This document shows, piece by piece, positions 45,617-55,298 of a stretch of DNA of 64,000 nt. The stretch's first letter is position 1. Every line of letters starts with the position of its first letter. Where the stretch lies: positions 62,001-126,000 of the forward strand of contig NZ_VDCQ01000020.1 in NCBI RefSeq assembly GCF_006265175.1. Reading direction: 5' to 3'. This stretch comes from Paenibacillus hemerocallicola. GTDB taxonomy: Bacteria; Bacillota; Bacilli; Paenibacillales; NBRC-103111. Both the position numbers and the translations under genes were made by a program. The notes under the pieces were generated by a model, which saw only the letters and a program-made list of their open reading frames with translations, did not search any database and was not told the DNA's origin.

Positions 45617-47917
45617 ATGATGAAAACGCTGCCTAAAGAGATGGAAGCCGTGTTGCGGCAAAACCGGCTGACCCAGGAAGATTTGGTTTACTGGATGGTC
45701 TGCGACCGGACGACGGACGGTTCGTTCGCAGATACGTACGTGCTGCTGGGACGAGAGGCGCTGACGATCGTTTCCGGCGGTTCCCCGCCGGCACTCGAGA
45801 AAAATTACAAAGGATTCGTCGCGAAGAAGAAGGAGAAGCTCCAGGAGGCGGTTCCGTCCGGACCGTGGACGAAGGAGACGATCGAGCTCGGCAAAGTGGA
45901 ATCCGTATCGGTCGTCAATCTGGTAGCGTCCGGGATGATCGTCATCAAGGAGGAGGAAGGGGAACGGGTAGTCGCCGCCTTTACGAACGGGCATATGGCC
46001 AGAGCGGCGAAGCTCGCATCGGTGTTCGCGAAGCTGAAGAAAAACGAGGAGCTCGACCTTCAGGAATTAAACGAAGAGCAGGAGCAATCGTCGTGTCCTA
46101 AGTGCGGCATGATATATCCGGAGAAAGGCAGGCAGGTTTGTCCGAAGTGTCTCAAGAAGCACGCCATCTTCACGCGGCTGCTGTCATTCGCGGGCGCTTA
46201 CAAAAGCTCGATCTTTCTTATCGTTCTGTTCATGCTGCTCAATTCGGCGACCGGCCTGGCCATTCCGTATTTGCAAGGGACGGTGCTGTTCGATCAGGCG
46301 CTGGGCGGCGAAGGGACTTTTGCCGGCAAAATCGGAATCGTCATCCTGCTTATTATCGGCTTCCGCACGATTTCCTTGCTGTTCGGGGTTTTGTACGGAG
46401 TCATTATCGCGAAGCTGGCGGCGAACGTCTCCTTCGACTTGAAAACAAGCGTCTTCTCCGCGATGCAGCGGCTGTCGCTTAATTTCTTCCAAAAAAAGCA
46501 AACCGGCCAGCTGATGACGCGGGTGAACAACGACGCTACCGAGCTGCAATATTTTTTCGTCGACGGCATGTCTTATTTCATCGTCAATGCGATGAACATA
46601 ATCGGCATTACCGCGATCCTGCTCTACTTGGACTGGAAGCTTACGCTGCTTTGCTTTATCCCGCTGCCGATCGTCTTCTTCATCGTCCGCAAAGTGTTTC
46701 CGAGGCTGTGGCGACTGTCCTGGCGACGGCACCGCAAAGTGAGCGCGATGAACTCGATCATCAGCGATACGATACGAGGCACCCGGGTAGTCAAATCGTT
46801 CGGCAAGGAACAAAACGAGATCGAGCGCTTTCAGAGAGCGAACGTGTCGTTCTCCGAGGCGGAGCAGAATGTCAACAAGCTGGGCGGCACCGTGTTCCCG
46901 GTATTGAACCTGCTGACGCATACGGGAGGACTGCTCATCTGGGCGTTCGGCGGCTGGATGATCATGAAGGGACAATTTTCGTTCGGACTCGTGCTGACGT
47001 TCGTCAATTACATGCACATGCTGTACGGTCCGATTCAATTCATGAACAATATCGTCAACTGGTGGTCGCACTGCATGTCCGCCGCGCAGCGCATATTCGA
47101 AATTCAGGACACCGTACCCGAAGTCGCCGAGAAAGCCGATGCGATCGAGCTGAAGGAGATGAAGGGCGATATCCGGGTATCCAACGTCGTCTTCGGCTAT
47201 GAACCGAACAAAGCGATTTTGAAAAACGTATCGATGCACGCCAAGCCGGGTCAGATGATCGGAGTCGTCGGGCATTCCGGCGCCGGGAAATCGACGCTCG
47301 TCAATCTCATTTCCAGACTGTACGACGTTACGGAGGGTGAAATCCGGATAGACGGCATCGACGTCAAAGATATAACGACCGCTTCCCTGCGCAAGCATAT
47401 CGGGATCGTCTCCCAGGACGTCTATGTGTTCTCGGGCAGCATCGCCGAGAATATCGCCTACGCCGATTCCGACTGCACGATCGACGATATCGTAAACGCC
47501 GCGAAAATCGCCAACGCGCACGATTATATCGAGAAGCTGCCGGACGGCTACGATACGATCGTCGGTACGGGCGGGCACAACTTGTCCGGGGGGGAAAAGC
47601 AGCGGCTGTCGATCGCCCGCGCCATTTTGCACAACCCGAAGGTGCTCATTCTCGACGAAGCGACCGCTTCGCTCGACACGGAGACGGAGCTGCAAATTCA
47701 GGAGGCGCTCGATTCGCTCATCAAGGGCAGAACGACGATCGCCATCGCGCATCGGCTGTCCACGCTCAGAAACGCGGATTACCTCGTCGTCATGGACCAC
47801 GGAAAGGTTGTCGAAGCCGGGACGCACGAAGAGCTGATGAGCAAGGAAGGGATGTACCACGGGCTTGTGAAAAAGCATGATGAAGCATTGAAAATGAAAG
47901 AGGTGATCATCGCATGA
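45617..47917 (+). CDS. zinc-ribbon ABC exporter half-transporter, subunit 1
   Basis: About 766 residues from ATG 45617 or 45620 with GGGAGAG just upstream. Residues 1-155 form a PH-like domain (GKVESVSVVNLVASGMIVIKEEE). A zinc ribbon CPKC-x12-CPKC lies near residue 160, followed by a six-helix exporter membrane domain (MTRVNNDATELQYFF). The nucleotide-binding domain has Walker A GHSGAGKST, signature LSGGEKQR and Walker B VLILDEAT. It overlaps the DUF1854 gene by four bases and is followed by a matching half-transporter, so a heterodimer is likely. From memory this trio is annotated as associated with cyanophycin metabolism. The substrate is unproven. Confidence 0.85.
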   Translation: MMKTLPKEMEAVLRQNRLTQEDLVYWMVCDRTTDGSFADTYVLLGREALTIVSGGSPPALEKNYKGFVAKKKEKLQEAVPSGPWTKETIELGKVESVSVVNLVASGMIVIKEEEGERVVAAFTNGHMARAAKLASVFAKLKKNEELDLQELNEEQEQSSCPKCGMIYPEKGRQVCPKCLKKHAIFTRLLSFAGAYKSSIFLIVLFMLLNSATGLAIPYLQGTVLFDQALGGEGTFAGKIGIVILLIIGFRTISLLFGVLYGVIIAKLAANVSFDLKTSVFSAMQRLSLNFFQKKQTGQLMTRVNNDATELQYFFVDGMSYFIVNAMNIIGITAILLYLDWKLTLLCFIPLPIVFFIVRKVFPRLWRLSWRRHRKVSAMNSIISDTIRGTRVVKSFGKEQNEIERFQRANVSFSEAEQNVNKLGGTVFPVLNLLTHTGGLLIWAFGGWMIMKGQFSFGLVLTFVNYMHMLYGPIQFMNNIVNWWSHCMSAAQRIFEIQDTVPEVAEKADAIELKEMKGDIRVSNVVFGYEPNKAILKNVSMHAKPGQMIGVVGHSGAGKSTLVNLISRLYDVTEGEIRIDGIDVKDITTASLRKHIGIVSQDVYVFSGSIAENIAYADSDCTIDDIVNAAKIANAHDYIEKLPDGYDTIVGTGGHNLSGGEKQRLSIARAILHNPKVLILDEATASLDTETELQIQEALDSLIKGRTTIAIAHRLSTLRNADYLVVMDHGKVVEAGTHEELMSKEGMYHGLVKKHDEALKMKEVIIA

Positions 47918-48513
47918 CGAGTACGGGAGCGGTTACGGAAGCCGAATGCGTTCCGGACGAGAAAGCGAAGCGGGAGCTCCCCGACAGCGAACGGAACGGG
48001 ACACGGGAATCGGACCTGGCCGAGGCGGCGAAAATCCGGTATGTGACGGAGCGCAATGCGACGTTCCGCAAAACGGAAGGACAAATGCTCGCGATGACCG
48101 TCGACGGTACGGAGCATCCGGCGGTATATGTGCACTGCTCGTTCCCCCATACGAACAAGCGGATTTATCTTTCGATCCGGACGCACGACAATAAGGAGCT
48201 CGGAATGATCCGATCGTTGGACGACTTCCCGAAGGCAACGGCCGACCTTATTGAGGAACAGGTCACAATCCGGTATTTCGCCCCGGAAATCACGAAGGTG
48301 GTCAAGATCAAGGAGGAGTTCGGCTACTCGTATTGGGAGACGGAGACGACCGCGGGCATATGCCGGTTTACGGTACGAAGCGGCGGAGGGCACGTCAAGC
48401 TGGTGACGGACAGCCGGCTTCTCATCTCCGATGTCGACGGCAACCGGTTCGTCATTCCCGACCTGGAGCGGTTAAGCGAGAAGGAATACCGGATGGTCGA
48501 AATGTGCATGTAA
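47914..48513 (+). CDS. DUF1854 protein of the ABC exporter unit
   Basis: 199 residues, overlapping the first transporter gene as ATGA. The first 50 residues are polar and probably flexible. The DUF1854 core is seen in YLSIRTHDNKELGMIRSLDDF, EEQVTIRYFAPEITKVVKIKEEFGYSYW and a final ISDVDGNRFVIPDLERLS. No catalytic residues are evident. Its conserved place between two exporter halves suggests an accessory or regulatory subunit. I recall such proteins being linked to cyanophycin clusters, but no cyanophycin synthetase is in this window. Confidence 0.8.
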   Translation: MTSTGAVTEAECVPDEKAKRELPDSERNGTRESDLAEAAKIRYVTERNATFRKTEGQMLAMTVDGTEHPAVYVHCSFPHTNKRIYLSIRTHDNKELGMIRSLDDFPKATADLIEEQVTIRYFAPEITKVVKIKEEFGYSYWETETTAGICRFTVRSGGGHVKLVTDSRLLISDVDGNRFVIPDLERLSEKEYRMVEMCM

Positions 48514-48550
48514 ACGGGTCGCATCTTTACGGGAGAAAGCGGAGGATTCG

Positions 48551-50776
48551 ATGAATTTAAATTATACGCTCTCGGAACGCGATTTATTGGCGGCGCAGCA
48601 CGCTGTCGGAGAGCATATCGACTATTGCGTACCCGCCGATTTGTCGCTCGGCGGCCGGAGAACGCCCGGTTTTTTCGTGATCGGCCACGTGAAATGGGCT
48701 TACGTGGAAAACGGAGAGACTACGGATAGCGGCATTATTGCCGAAGCGCACGAGTACAAGCTCGTCCCGCTTATCGGCAATGCGGTTCTGGAAGCGACGG
48801 AGAACGATACGAATACGAAACGGATCATCGCGAGAGCGACGATGCAGCATGCCGCCCGCTTCGGGTACATCGCCAAAATATTGAACGATATGGCCGCGAA
48901 CAGTCCGGTACGGATCTATAACAACGAAGAGGAAGCGGTCTGCGTCAAATGCGGGGGAGCGCTTATCCCCGGCACGAGAGTATGTCCGAAATGCATGAAC
49001 AAGGCGGCGGTACTCAAGCGGCTGATTCTCGTATCCAAATCCCATTGGAAGCGGCTCGGACTCGGACTCGGCGTGCTGTTCGTTTCGGCCGGACTCGCTT
49101 TGATGGGACCGTATTTCCAGAAGCTGCTCATCAACTCGTCGCTTCAGCCTCCGGAAGGGCAGAGCCCGAGCGTCGAGATGTTTTTCGCGGCCTTGGCGGG
49201 CATGCTGGCCGTTCTCCTGTTCGGCGAGCTGCTGGGCATTGCGAAGAGCCGGATTATGGCCGGCGTCAGCTCGGGAATCGCCGCGGATTTGCGCAAAATG
49301 GTGTATGATCGAATCCAGCATTTGTCGCTCGGCTTCTTGACGTCGCAGCGGGCCGGAGACATGATGAACCGGATCTCGTCGGACACGGACCGGATTCGCC
49401 AGCTTATTCAGGAGATGTGCACGACGGCGATCTTCCAGATGATCATGCTGGTGTCCGCCGCCTTCTTGCTCTTCCAGGCAGATTGGCGGTTGGCCTGCGT
49501 CGTCCTGCTGCCGGCGCCGATCGTCGCGTATTTGCACTATTATATATGGAAATTCGTCCTCTGGAAGCTGTTCCACAAGCAATGGCGGGTGTACGACAAG
49601 GCGAGCTCGTTTCTGCACGATGTTCTGAGCGGGATACGGGTCGTGAAAGCTTTCGGCAAGGAAGAGCGGGAAATCCGGCGGTTCCGGCAGTACAACAGCG
49701 AGTTTGCCGCGGCATCCATCAAGAGCGAGAAGCTGTTCAGCATCTTGTCGCCGGTTACGAACTACTTGATCCAGATGGGCCAATATTTCGTCCTGTTGAT
49801 CGGCTGCAACATGATTCTGGGCAAGCAGATGACGCTCGGGGAGCTGATCCAATTCACGGCGTACGCCTCTATGATTTTCGGGCCGATTTCTTGGCTCATG
49901 TTCATGCCCAGATGGGTGGCCAATGCCGTCATCTCGATCGACCGGGTATTCTCCGTCATCGACGAGCAGCCGGAGGTGCTGGATACGCACCGTTCCGCGA
50001 AGCATCAGATCCGCGGCGAGATTTCGTTTCGCGACGTGATTTTCGGCTACAAATCGTACGAACCGGTGCTGAAGCAGCTCAATTTCGAAGTGAAGCAGGG
50101 GGAGATGATCGGACTTGTCGGGCATTCCGGCTCGGGTAAATCGACGCTGATCAATCTCGTATCCAGGCTGTACGACGTGACGGAAGGCAGCATCCGCATC
50201 GACGGCGTCGATATCCGGGATATCAAGCAGGAAGATTTGCGATCGCAGATCGGCGTCGTGCTTCAGGAGACTTTTTTGTTCAGCGGCACGATCGCGGACA
50301 ACATCCGCTATTCCAAGCCGGACGCCACGTTCGAGGAGATCATCGAAGCGGCGAAGGTCGCCAACGCCCATGACTTTATTATTCGTCAGGCCGACGGCTA
50401 CGATACGAAGCTGGAGGAGAACGGAAACAACATATCCGGCGGCGAGCGGCAGCGGCTGGCCATCGCCAGGGCGGTGCTGAACAATCCGCGCATTCTCATC
50501 CTGGACGAAGCGACGGCCTCTCTCGATATCGATACGGAGACGGCGATCCAGGAAGCGCTGAAGCGTGTGACGAAAAATCGTACGACCTTGGCCATCGCCC
50601 ACCGGCTGACGACGCTGCGGAATGCGGACCGGCTGCTGGTGCTCGATAAAGGCCGCTTGGCCGAAATCGGCACGCACAACGAGCTGATGGAGCAAAAAGG
50701 GATTTACTACAAGCTCGTAACGGCACAACGGGGCATGGCAAAGCCGAAAGCGGGGCAGGCAGAGAACGCCGTGTAG
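48551..50776 (+). CDS. zinc-ribbon ABC exporter half-transporter, subunit 2
   Basis: 741 residues, ATG at 48551 after AGCGGAGG. Like subunit 1 it has an N-terminal beta-rich domain, a zinc ribbon (CVKCG-x9-CPKC near residue 130), six membrane helices and an ABC domain with GHSGSGKST, ISGGERQR and ILILDEAT. Both halves seem to keep intact catalytic sites, which is less usual for heterodimeric exporters, where one site is often degenerate. It is the last gene of the unit, with a terminator after it. Confidence 0.85.
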   Translation: MNLNYTLSERDLLAAQHAVGEHIDYCVPADLSLGGRRTPGFFVIGHVKWAYVENGETTDSGIIAEAHEYKLVPLIGNAVLEATENDTNTKRIIARATMQHAARFGYIAKILNDMAANSPVRIYNNEEEAVCVKCGGALIPGTRVCPKCMNKAAVLKRLILVSKSHWKRLGLGLGVLFVSAGLALMGPYFQKLLINSSLQPPEGQSPSVEMFFAALAGMLAVLLFGELLGIAKSRIMAGVSSGIAADLRKMVYDRIQHLSLGFLTSQRAGDMMNRISSDTDRIRQLIQEMCTTAIFQMIMLVSAAFLLFQADWRLACVVLLPAPIVAYLHYYIWKFVLWKLFHKQWRVYDKASSFLHDVLSGIRVVKAFGKEEREIRRFRQYNSEFAAASIKSEKLFSILSPVTNYLIQMGQYFVLLIGCNMILGKQMTLGELIQFTAYASMIFGPISWLMFMPRWVANAVISIDRVFSVIDEQPEVLDTHRSAKHQIRGEISFRDVIFGYKSYEPVLKQLNFEVKQGEMIGLVGHSGSGKSTLINLVSRLYDVTEGSIRIDGVDIRDIKQEDLRSQIGVVLQETFLFSGTIADNIRYSKPDATFEEIIEAAKVANAHDFIIRQADGYDTKLEENGNNISGGERQRLAIARAVLNNPRILILDEATASLDIDTETAIQEALKRVTKNRTTLAIAHRLTTLRNADRLLVLDKGRLAEIGTHNELMEQKGIYYKLVTAQRGMAKPKAGQAENAV

Positions 50777-50857
50777 CTGGAAGTCCGGGAAACAAACGTG
50801 AAGAAGCTGTCCCGTAAGGTTAGAACCTGATGCAGAATCCCGAAGCAGGAACGACAT

Positions 50858-50902
50858 AACCTCCAAAACCGCTAAACAAGCGGTGATGGAGGTTTATTTT
50901 TT
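50858..50902 (+). terminator. terminator of the ABC exporter unit
   Basis: AACCTCC/GGAGGTT outer and ACCGC/GCGGT inner stems with an internal loop, followed by TATTTTTT. The remaining 160 bp up to the yqzE-like gene hold only its ribosome site GGGAGGTG and presumably its promoter. Confidence 0.7.
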
Positions 50903-51062
50903 AACGGATTCTTGAGCATAGGCGGATAACGAATTCATCCTGGTATAAAAAATCGGTTCAGCGATGTATACTGAGGCGGAATTAGGGAAATAATAAGGAC
51001 GGGCATTTGCGGCATACAAGCTTAACCGCTTCCTACATGCGTTCCGGGAGGTGAAGAAGCGC

Positions 51063-51272
51063 ATGGCGATCAAAACCGACGATTACATTAAATATTTGAC
51101 CGAGAAGGTTGTCGCTTATATGGATACGCCCGCAGACGTGCGCAAGGAGCAGCGAAGTCTGCATAAAAGCACGAGAGAGCCTTGGCTGGTGCGATGGTTC
51201 GGCATGGTGCCTTTGTCGGTCCTGATCTGGTGGAATAAACGCAAACGCAAAAAAGAACACCCCGGTCCGTAA
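51063..51272 (+). CDS. YqzE-family protein
   Basis: 69 residues from ATG 51063, nine bases after GGGAGGTG. The GTG at 51051 is inside the ribosome site and rejected. The YqzE pattern is clear: DDYIKYLTEKVVAYMDTP, an EQRSLHKSTREPW stretch, WFGMVPLSVLIWW and a basic tail. The family is Bacillales-specific and its function is unknown. It is followed by an intrinsic terminator. Confidence 0.85.
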   Translation: MAIKTDDYIKYLTEKVVAYMDTPADVRKEQRSLHKSTREPWLVRWFGMVPLSVLIWWNKRKRKKEHPGP

Positions 51273-51296
51273 TAACGGATGAAATGGGGTGTTTTC
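51256..51296 (+). terminator. terminator after yqzE-like gene
   Basis: AACACCCC/GGGGTGTT outer stem with TCCGT/ACGGA inner stem, ending in TTTTC. The left arm overlaps the last codons of the gene. Confidence 0.75.
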
Positions 51297-51325
51297 TATG
51301 GGAAGAGGAGGAGAAATACCGAAAG

Positions 51326-52324
51326 TTAGGTTGAACCGCCTGCCCGTCGTTGATAAAAGGAGCCGTATTGGGCCAATACGTCGAACGGAATGTACCGTTC
51401 TCCTTCATGCTCCAGTCGGACATACGGGAGGTTGCCGCCCCAATCGTGATACCCGGTTACGGCTAATGGAACGAGCACGGTTTTGCCGTACAGGTTGGCC
51501 GTAAAGGTTACCGGCTGGCGTTCGGGGCCGACGGAGGCGAGCAATTCGCTCGCGGACGTCAAGGACAGCGGCTTTCCGTCGATCCAAAACGTGTTGTCGA
51601 ATGGATCGAACGGAGACAGAAGCAGCGATCGCTCCATCCGAGGCAGCGGATTCGGCAAAGCGGCAGCCGGATCATAAGGCTGAAGCGAGAGAAAGCTTTG
51701 ATCCGACAAAGGGAGCAGCTCCCCGGTCTTGGCGTCGATATAAATCCATTCGCTCTCGCGCTTCACTTTCCAGACCGCATGAAGCGGGCTGAAGTAGAGG
51801 CGGTCGGGCGGAACGGGAGAGGATTGCAAATAAACGATAGGATCGGTATCGGTACGGATAAGTTCAAGCTGTACCAAAGTGCGATACAGCGTATTCAAGC
51901 TGAATAGGGGGCTGTCACCGGCGCCGTATTCGGTAAGCTTAAGCTTGCCGTCTTCCGTCGAGCCGACGACCAGATAGCCGATTTCTTTGCCTTCCTTATG
52001 GAGGAGGATCAGCCAGCCGTGCATGCCGGGACCTAACGGATAGCGGGACCACTTGGCGCCCAGCCAGCTCCGGAACTCGTCCCGAGCCGAAAGCGACCCG
52101 ATCCAGGCTTCGATCTGCGAATCGAACGAGGCGCCGCTATTGTCGCCATTGTCCGTTCCGATTCCCGATGACGGGGTGGAGAGCGGAAGCTCGGCCGGAG
52201 CGGCGGCCGAAGGTAACGAATGCGTTTCCATCTTTTGTTGCAGCGCCGCGCTTTCGGAAGCGCGGACTGCCATGAAGCCGATTCCGAGAACGAGAGCCGT
52301 CACCGCTAGCAGCCATCGGTGCAT
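51326..52324 (-). CDS. secreted or membrane-anchored hypothetical protein
   Basis: 332 residues. An N-terminal helix (LLAVTALVLGIGFMAV) without a clear cleavage site suggests a membrane anchor. About 50 S/P/G-rich residues follow, then a globular domain with GWLILLHKEGKEIGYLVVGS and a repeated TGELLPLSDQS-type strand pattern. The end has GYHDWGGNLPYVRLEHEGERYIPFDVLAQYG. I do not recognise the family. It lies 180 bp downstream of yqhG on the same strand, possibly with its own promoter. Confidence 0.65.
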   Translation of the reverse strand: MHRWLLAVTALVLGIGFMAVRASESAALQQKMETHSLPSAAAPAELPLSTPSSGIGTDNGDNSGASFDSQIEAWIGSLSARDEFRSWLGAKWSRYPLGPGMHGWLILLHKEGKEIGYLVVGSTEDGKLKLTEYGAGDSPLFSLNTLYRTLVQLELIRTDTDPIVYLQSSPVPPDRLYFSPLHAVWKVKRESEWIYIDAKTGELLPLSDQSFLSLQPYDPAAALPNPLPRMERSLLLSPFDPFDNTFWIDGKPLSLTSASELLASVGPERQPVTFTANLYGKTVLVPLAVTGYHDWGGNLPYVRLEHEGERYIPFDVLAQYGSFYQRRAGGST

Positions 52325-52506
52325 CAGTCATCACCTGCCGTAATTGAATTCGGGGGCATCCGTTGAGGCGAAGGCGGCGTATGGTTAAGATATGTCCTCA
52401 TTGTAACGAATATGCCCAAAAAATGTTGTTGCTTCGTGTCAGCCGGTCAACTTTTTTTTGGCTGTTTTTTTGAGAAGTTTTAGCGGGATTCGTCAGTTCG
52501 TGCCGT

Positions 52507-53508
52507 TCAAGGGCGCTTCAGGTGAAAAAGACCGCCGTTTACGACGGAAACCCGGATACGCGGCCGGTATTGCCATTCTAGCTCCTCCCGGCGCATAGTC
52601 CACTGCTGCTCCGCCTCCCGCTTCGGCTCTTCCTCCAGCCCTTTCACGGCATCCTCGTAATAATGGTCTACGCGCGCGAGCTCGTCGGTCAAACGCTCCT
52701 GCGCCGTCGCGGCCCAGGAATGGTCATACCGTTTCAGCATTTTCTCCACATGCTGCTCCACGATCGTCCGCGCCCGCGCAAGCGTGACCGAGGGCCGGGC
52801 GATATACACGTTAGGCGGAAGCCGGGGAGTAAGCTTTTTGCCGGAGACCAAGTGATGGAACGATTCCAGCAGCTCGCCGGTGGCGAGATCTACCCCGAAG
52901 GAATGAAGCTCGTCCCGTTTCATATCGCACTCGAGCTCGATTTTCGCGTTGACGCACAGGTAAGAGCCGTAACCCGCCGAGCCTGCCGCCGATCGCGCCG
53001 AATGGTCCGGCTCTTCGAACAGCTGTACGAATTTGCCGGCCGATTTTACCGCGTCGAACAGCTGCAGCAGACGTTTGCTCCCGAACGTTACTTCTTCTCT
53101 CGGAATTCGTCCGGGCCCGAGCGTACCGGGACCAACGGGGGTCACGCCGAAATACCGACCGAGAATCGAGTCGGCTCCCGCTTGCCCGAGCGGCTGTCCG
53201 GAAGGCCCCAGCACTTGAGGTATCGCCGCGGCTTGATTGCCTTGCTCGTTGGCCGCTTGCTCCTTCGCGGCTTTGGCTTCCGCTTCGGCACGCAATTTGT
53301 CCGGATCGAATACGAACGTAAACGACATCGTCTCCGGCGGAGCTCCGGTCCGTTCCACGAAGCCCCAGTAATAGGACCGGTTCGTCAACCGTTTGTCCGC
53401 TTCCGGCGATAGCTTCACGGTAACGTAGGCGGGATGCTTCTCGATGACGTGGCAGCCGGTCGCCTCCAAATAGCGCTGCGTAAATTTTTGGATTTGTTTG
53501 CTGTTCAA
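52507..53508 (-). CDS. yqhG: YqhG-family protein
   Basis: 333 residues, TTG start at 53508 behind GGAGGCGAG. The start overlaps the helicase stop as TTGA, so translation is coupled. The N-terminus (FTQRYLEATGCHVIEKHPAYVTVKLSPEADKRLTNRSYYWGFVE) is the YqhG hallmark. The centre has an extra A/Q-rich insert, and the C-terminus is helical (VDHYYEDAVKGLEEEPKREAE). YqhG accompanies the YqhH helicase in Bacillales and has no known function. Confidence 0.88.
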   Translation of the reverse strand: MNSKQIQKFTQRYLEATGCHVIEKHPAYVTVKLSPEADKRLTNRSYYWGFVERTGAPPETMSFTFVFDPDKLRAEAEAKAAKEQAANEQGNQAAAIPQVLGPSGQPLGQAGADSILGRYFGVTPVGPGTLGPGRIPREEVTFGSKRLLQLFDAVKSAGKFVQLFEEPDHSARSAAGSAGYGSYLCVNAKIELECDMKRDELHSFGVDLATGELLESFHHLVSGKKLTPRLPPNVYIARPSVTLARARTIVEQHVEKMLKRYDHSWAATAQERLTDELARVDHYYEDAVKGLEEEPKREAEQQWTMRREELEWQYRPRIRVSVVNGGLFHLKRP

Positions 53509-55298
53509 GGTCTCGCCTCCGCATCCGGTGTTATCGTCTGCCCGACGGCATTCAAGATGGCCCCGATATGGGCTTTCTGGCCGCGCTCATGCTCAACTTC
53601 GTTGCGGACCGAGTGGAATGAGTCTCCCAGACGGTCGAGATTGCGGCGCATGTCCTGCTCCGATTTCGATTCCGCCCACATTTTGAACAGGCTCGATTCG
53701 AGCGACGTTCTCTTCTCGAACCGTTCGAGAATCGTATCGAGGCCGCCGATGACCATCTCGAACATGTTAATTTTCTCGTGCAGCAGCGATAAAATGTGTT
53801 CCTCGATCGTTCCCACCGTAGACAGGTTGAAGATTTGCACATTTTCCGTTTGACCGAGCCGGTGGACGCGTCCGATCCGCTGCTCGACCCTCATCGGGTT
53901 CCAAGGGAGATCGAAATTGACGACGTTGTGGCAAAACTGCAGGTTGATCCCCTCGCCGCCGGCCTCGGTTGCGACCATCACCTGGGCGCGTCCCTTGAAC
54001 AGGTCCATCATCCAATCTTTTTTGCCCCGGTTCATGCCTCCCCGGTAAGGGACGGCGATAATGTTATGCTCCTTCAGGAAATGGAGCAAATATTCCTGGG
54101 AAGCCCGGTATTCGGTAAAGACGATCGTCTTGTCGCCGATGTCCCGGATCAGCTCCAACGTCTTGTCGGCTTTCGTATTCGCCTTGATGCTGCGGATCAG
54201 CTCGACAAGCTCCCAAATTTTCGGGCGCAGCGGAGAATCCTCGGCCATTTTTTTGAACAGGTTGACCAGCGTCAGGAAAACGGCGTCCCTGCTGCTGCAT
54301 ACTTCGCGCTGCAGCGTGACCAGAGACAGCATGCTGCCGATATCGCCCCGGGAGTCCTGATACCTGCCGCGGACGAAGTTGCATACTCCGTCGTACAAGG
54401 CCTGCTCTTCGGCGGAAAGAGTAAGCGGAATGTTTTTTACGATACGGGAAGTGAACTCCAGATCGCCGTCGCCTCTCCGGTTGCGGATCATCACTTTGGA
54501 CAGCTCCTCCTGGAGCTTGTCCTCGTTTTTGGGGAGCCGCTTGTCTACGACGAAGTTGGCCGCGAAATGTCCTTGGCCTCCGAGCTGTCCCGGCTTCAGC
54601 AGGGTGATCAGATTGTACAGCTCGCCCAAATCGTTTTGCACCGGCGTGGCGGTCAGCAGCAGGCAATATTTTTTGCGCAGCTCCTGGACGAATTTATAAT
54701 TGGTCGTTTTTTTATTTTTCAGCTTATGCGCTTCGTCGACAATCAGCATGTCGTATTCCTGGTTCAGTACGATTTCGCGGTGCGGATCGCGCTTGGCCGT
54801 GTCCATCGACGCCACGATAATATCGTACTGCGCCCACATATATTCCTTCTTCTGCGCAACGGCGGGTATGCCGAACTTCTGGTTCAGCTCGCGCACCCAT
54901 TGCAGCACGAGGGAGGCGGGGACGAGAATAAGCACTTTGCGGACTAGTCCGCGGATCAAATACTCTTTGATGATCAGGCCGGCTTCGATCGTTTTGCCCA
55001 AGCCCACCTCGTCGGCTAGTATGGCGCGCCCGCGCATTTCGTACAGCACTTTTTTGGCGGTGTCGATCTGGTGCGCAAGAGGCTTCAACTGGCGTATATG
55101 CGGCAAACATTGGAGCTCGTCGAAGCTGCCGATCATGGAGGCCTGCTCGGCTTCGCTGGCCAGCTGGTACATCGTCCAGTCGTCCCAAGGACCGTTTTTG
55201 TGGACGCGCGTTTCCAGTTCCTCGAACCAGGAACGGTCGAAATGGATGTTCAAATGGTCGTTCAGGCTGCGTACGTGTTCCGTCGATGCCGTATTCAT
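53505..55298 (-). CDS. yqhH: YqhH-type SNF2 helicase
   Basis: 597 residues from the minus-strand ATG at 55298 after AAGGAGG. The 15 extra residues of the longest frame contain the ribosome site. Helicase motifs are ILADEVGLGKTIEAGL, DEAHKLKN (DEAH box), TATPVQNDL, then C-terminal EAGGEGINLQFC and QRIGRVHRLGQ. This is the Swi2/Snf2 family, which remodels protein-DNA complexes. It forms an operon with yqhG, as in Bacillus. Confidence 0.92.
   Translation of the reverse strand: MNTASTEHVRSLNDHLNIHFDRSWFEELETRVHKNGPWDDWTMYQLASEAEQASMIGSFDELQCLPHIRQLKPLAHQIDTAKKVLYEMRGRAILADEVGLGKTIEAGLIIKEYLIRGLVRKVLILVPASLVLQWVRELNQKFGIPAVAQKKEYMWAQYDIIVASMDTAKRDPHREIVLNQEYDMLIVDEAHKLKNKKTTNYKFVQELRKKYCLLLTATPVQNDLGELYNLITLLKPGQLGGQGHFAANFVVDKRLPKNEDKLQEELSKVMIRNRRGDGDLEFTSRIVKNIPLTLSAEEQALYDGVCNFVRGRYQDSRGDIGSMLSLVTLQREVCSSRDAVFLTLVNLFKKMAEDSPLRPKIWELVELIRSIKANTKADKTLELIRDIGDKTIVFTEYRASQEYLLHFLKEHNIIAVPYRGGMNRGKKDWMMDLFKGRAQVMVATEAGGEGINLQFCHNVVNFDLPWNPMRVEQRIGRVHRLGQTENVQIFNLSTVGTIEEHILSLLHEKINMFEMVIGGLDTILERFEKRTSLESSLFKMWAESKSEQDMRRNLDRLGDSFHSVRNEVEHERGQKAHIGAILNAVGQTITPDAEARP

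Noticed and set aside
48584..50866. 760-residue minus-strand frame
   Set aside because: It is the antisense of the second ABC transporter, with no domains and a His/Arg/Gln-rich composition.
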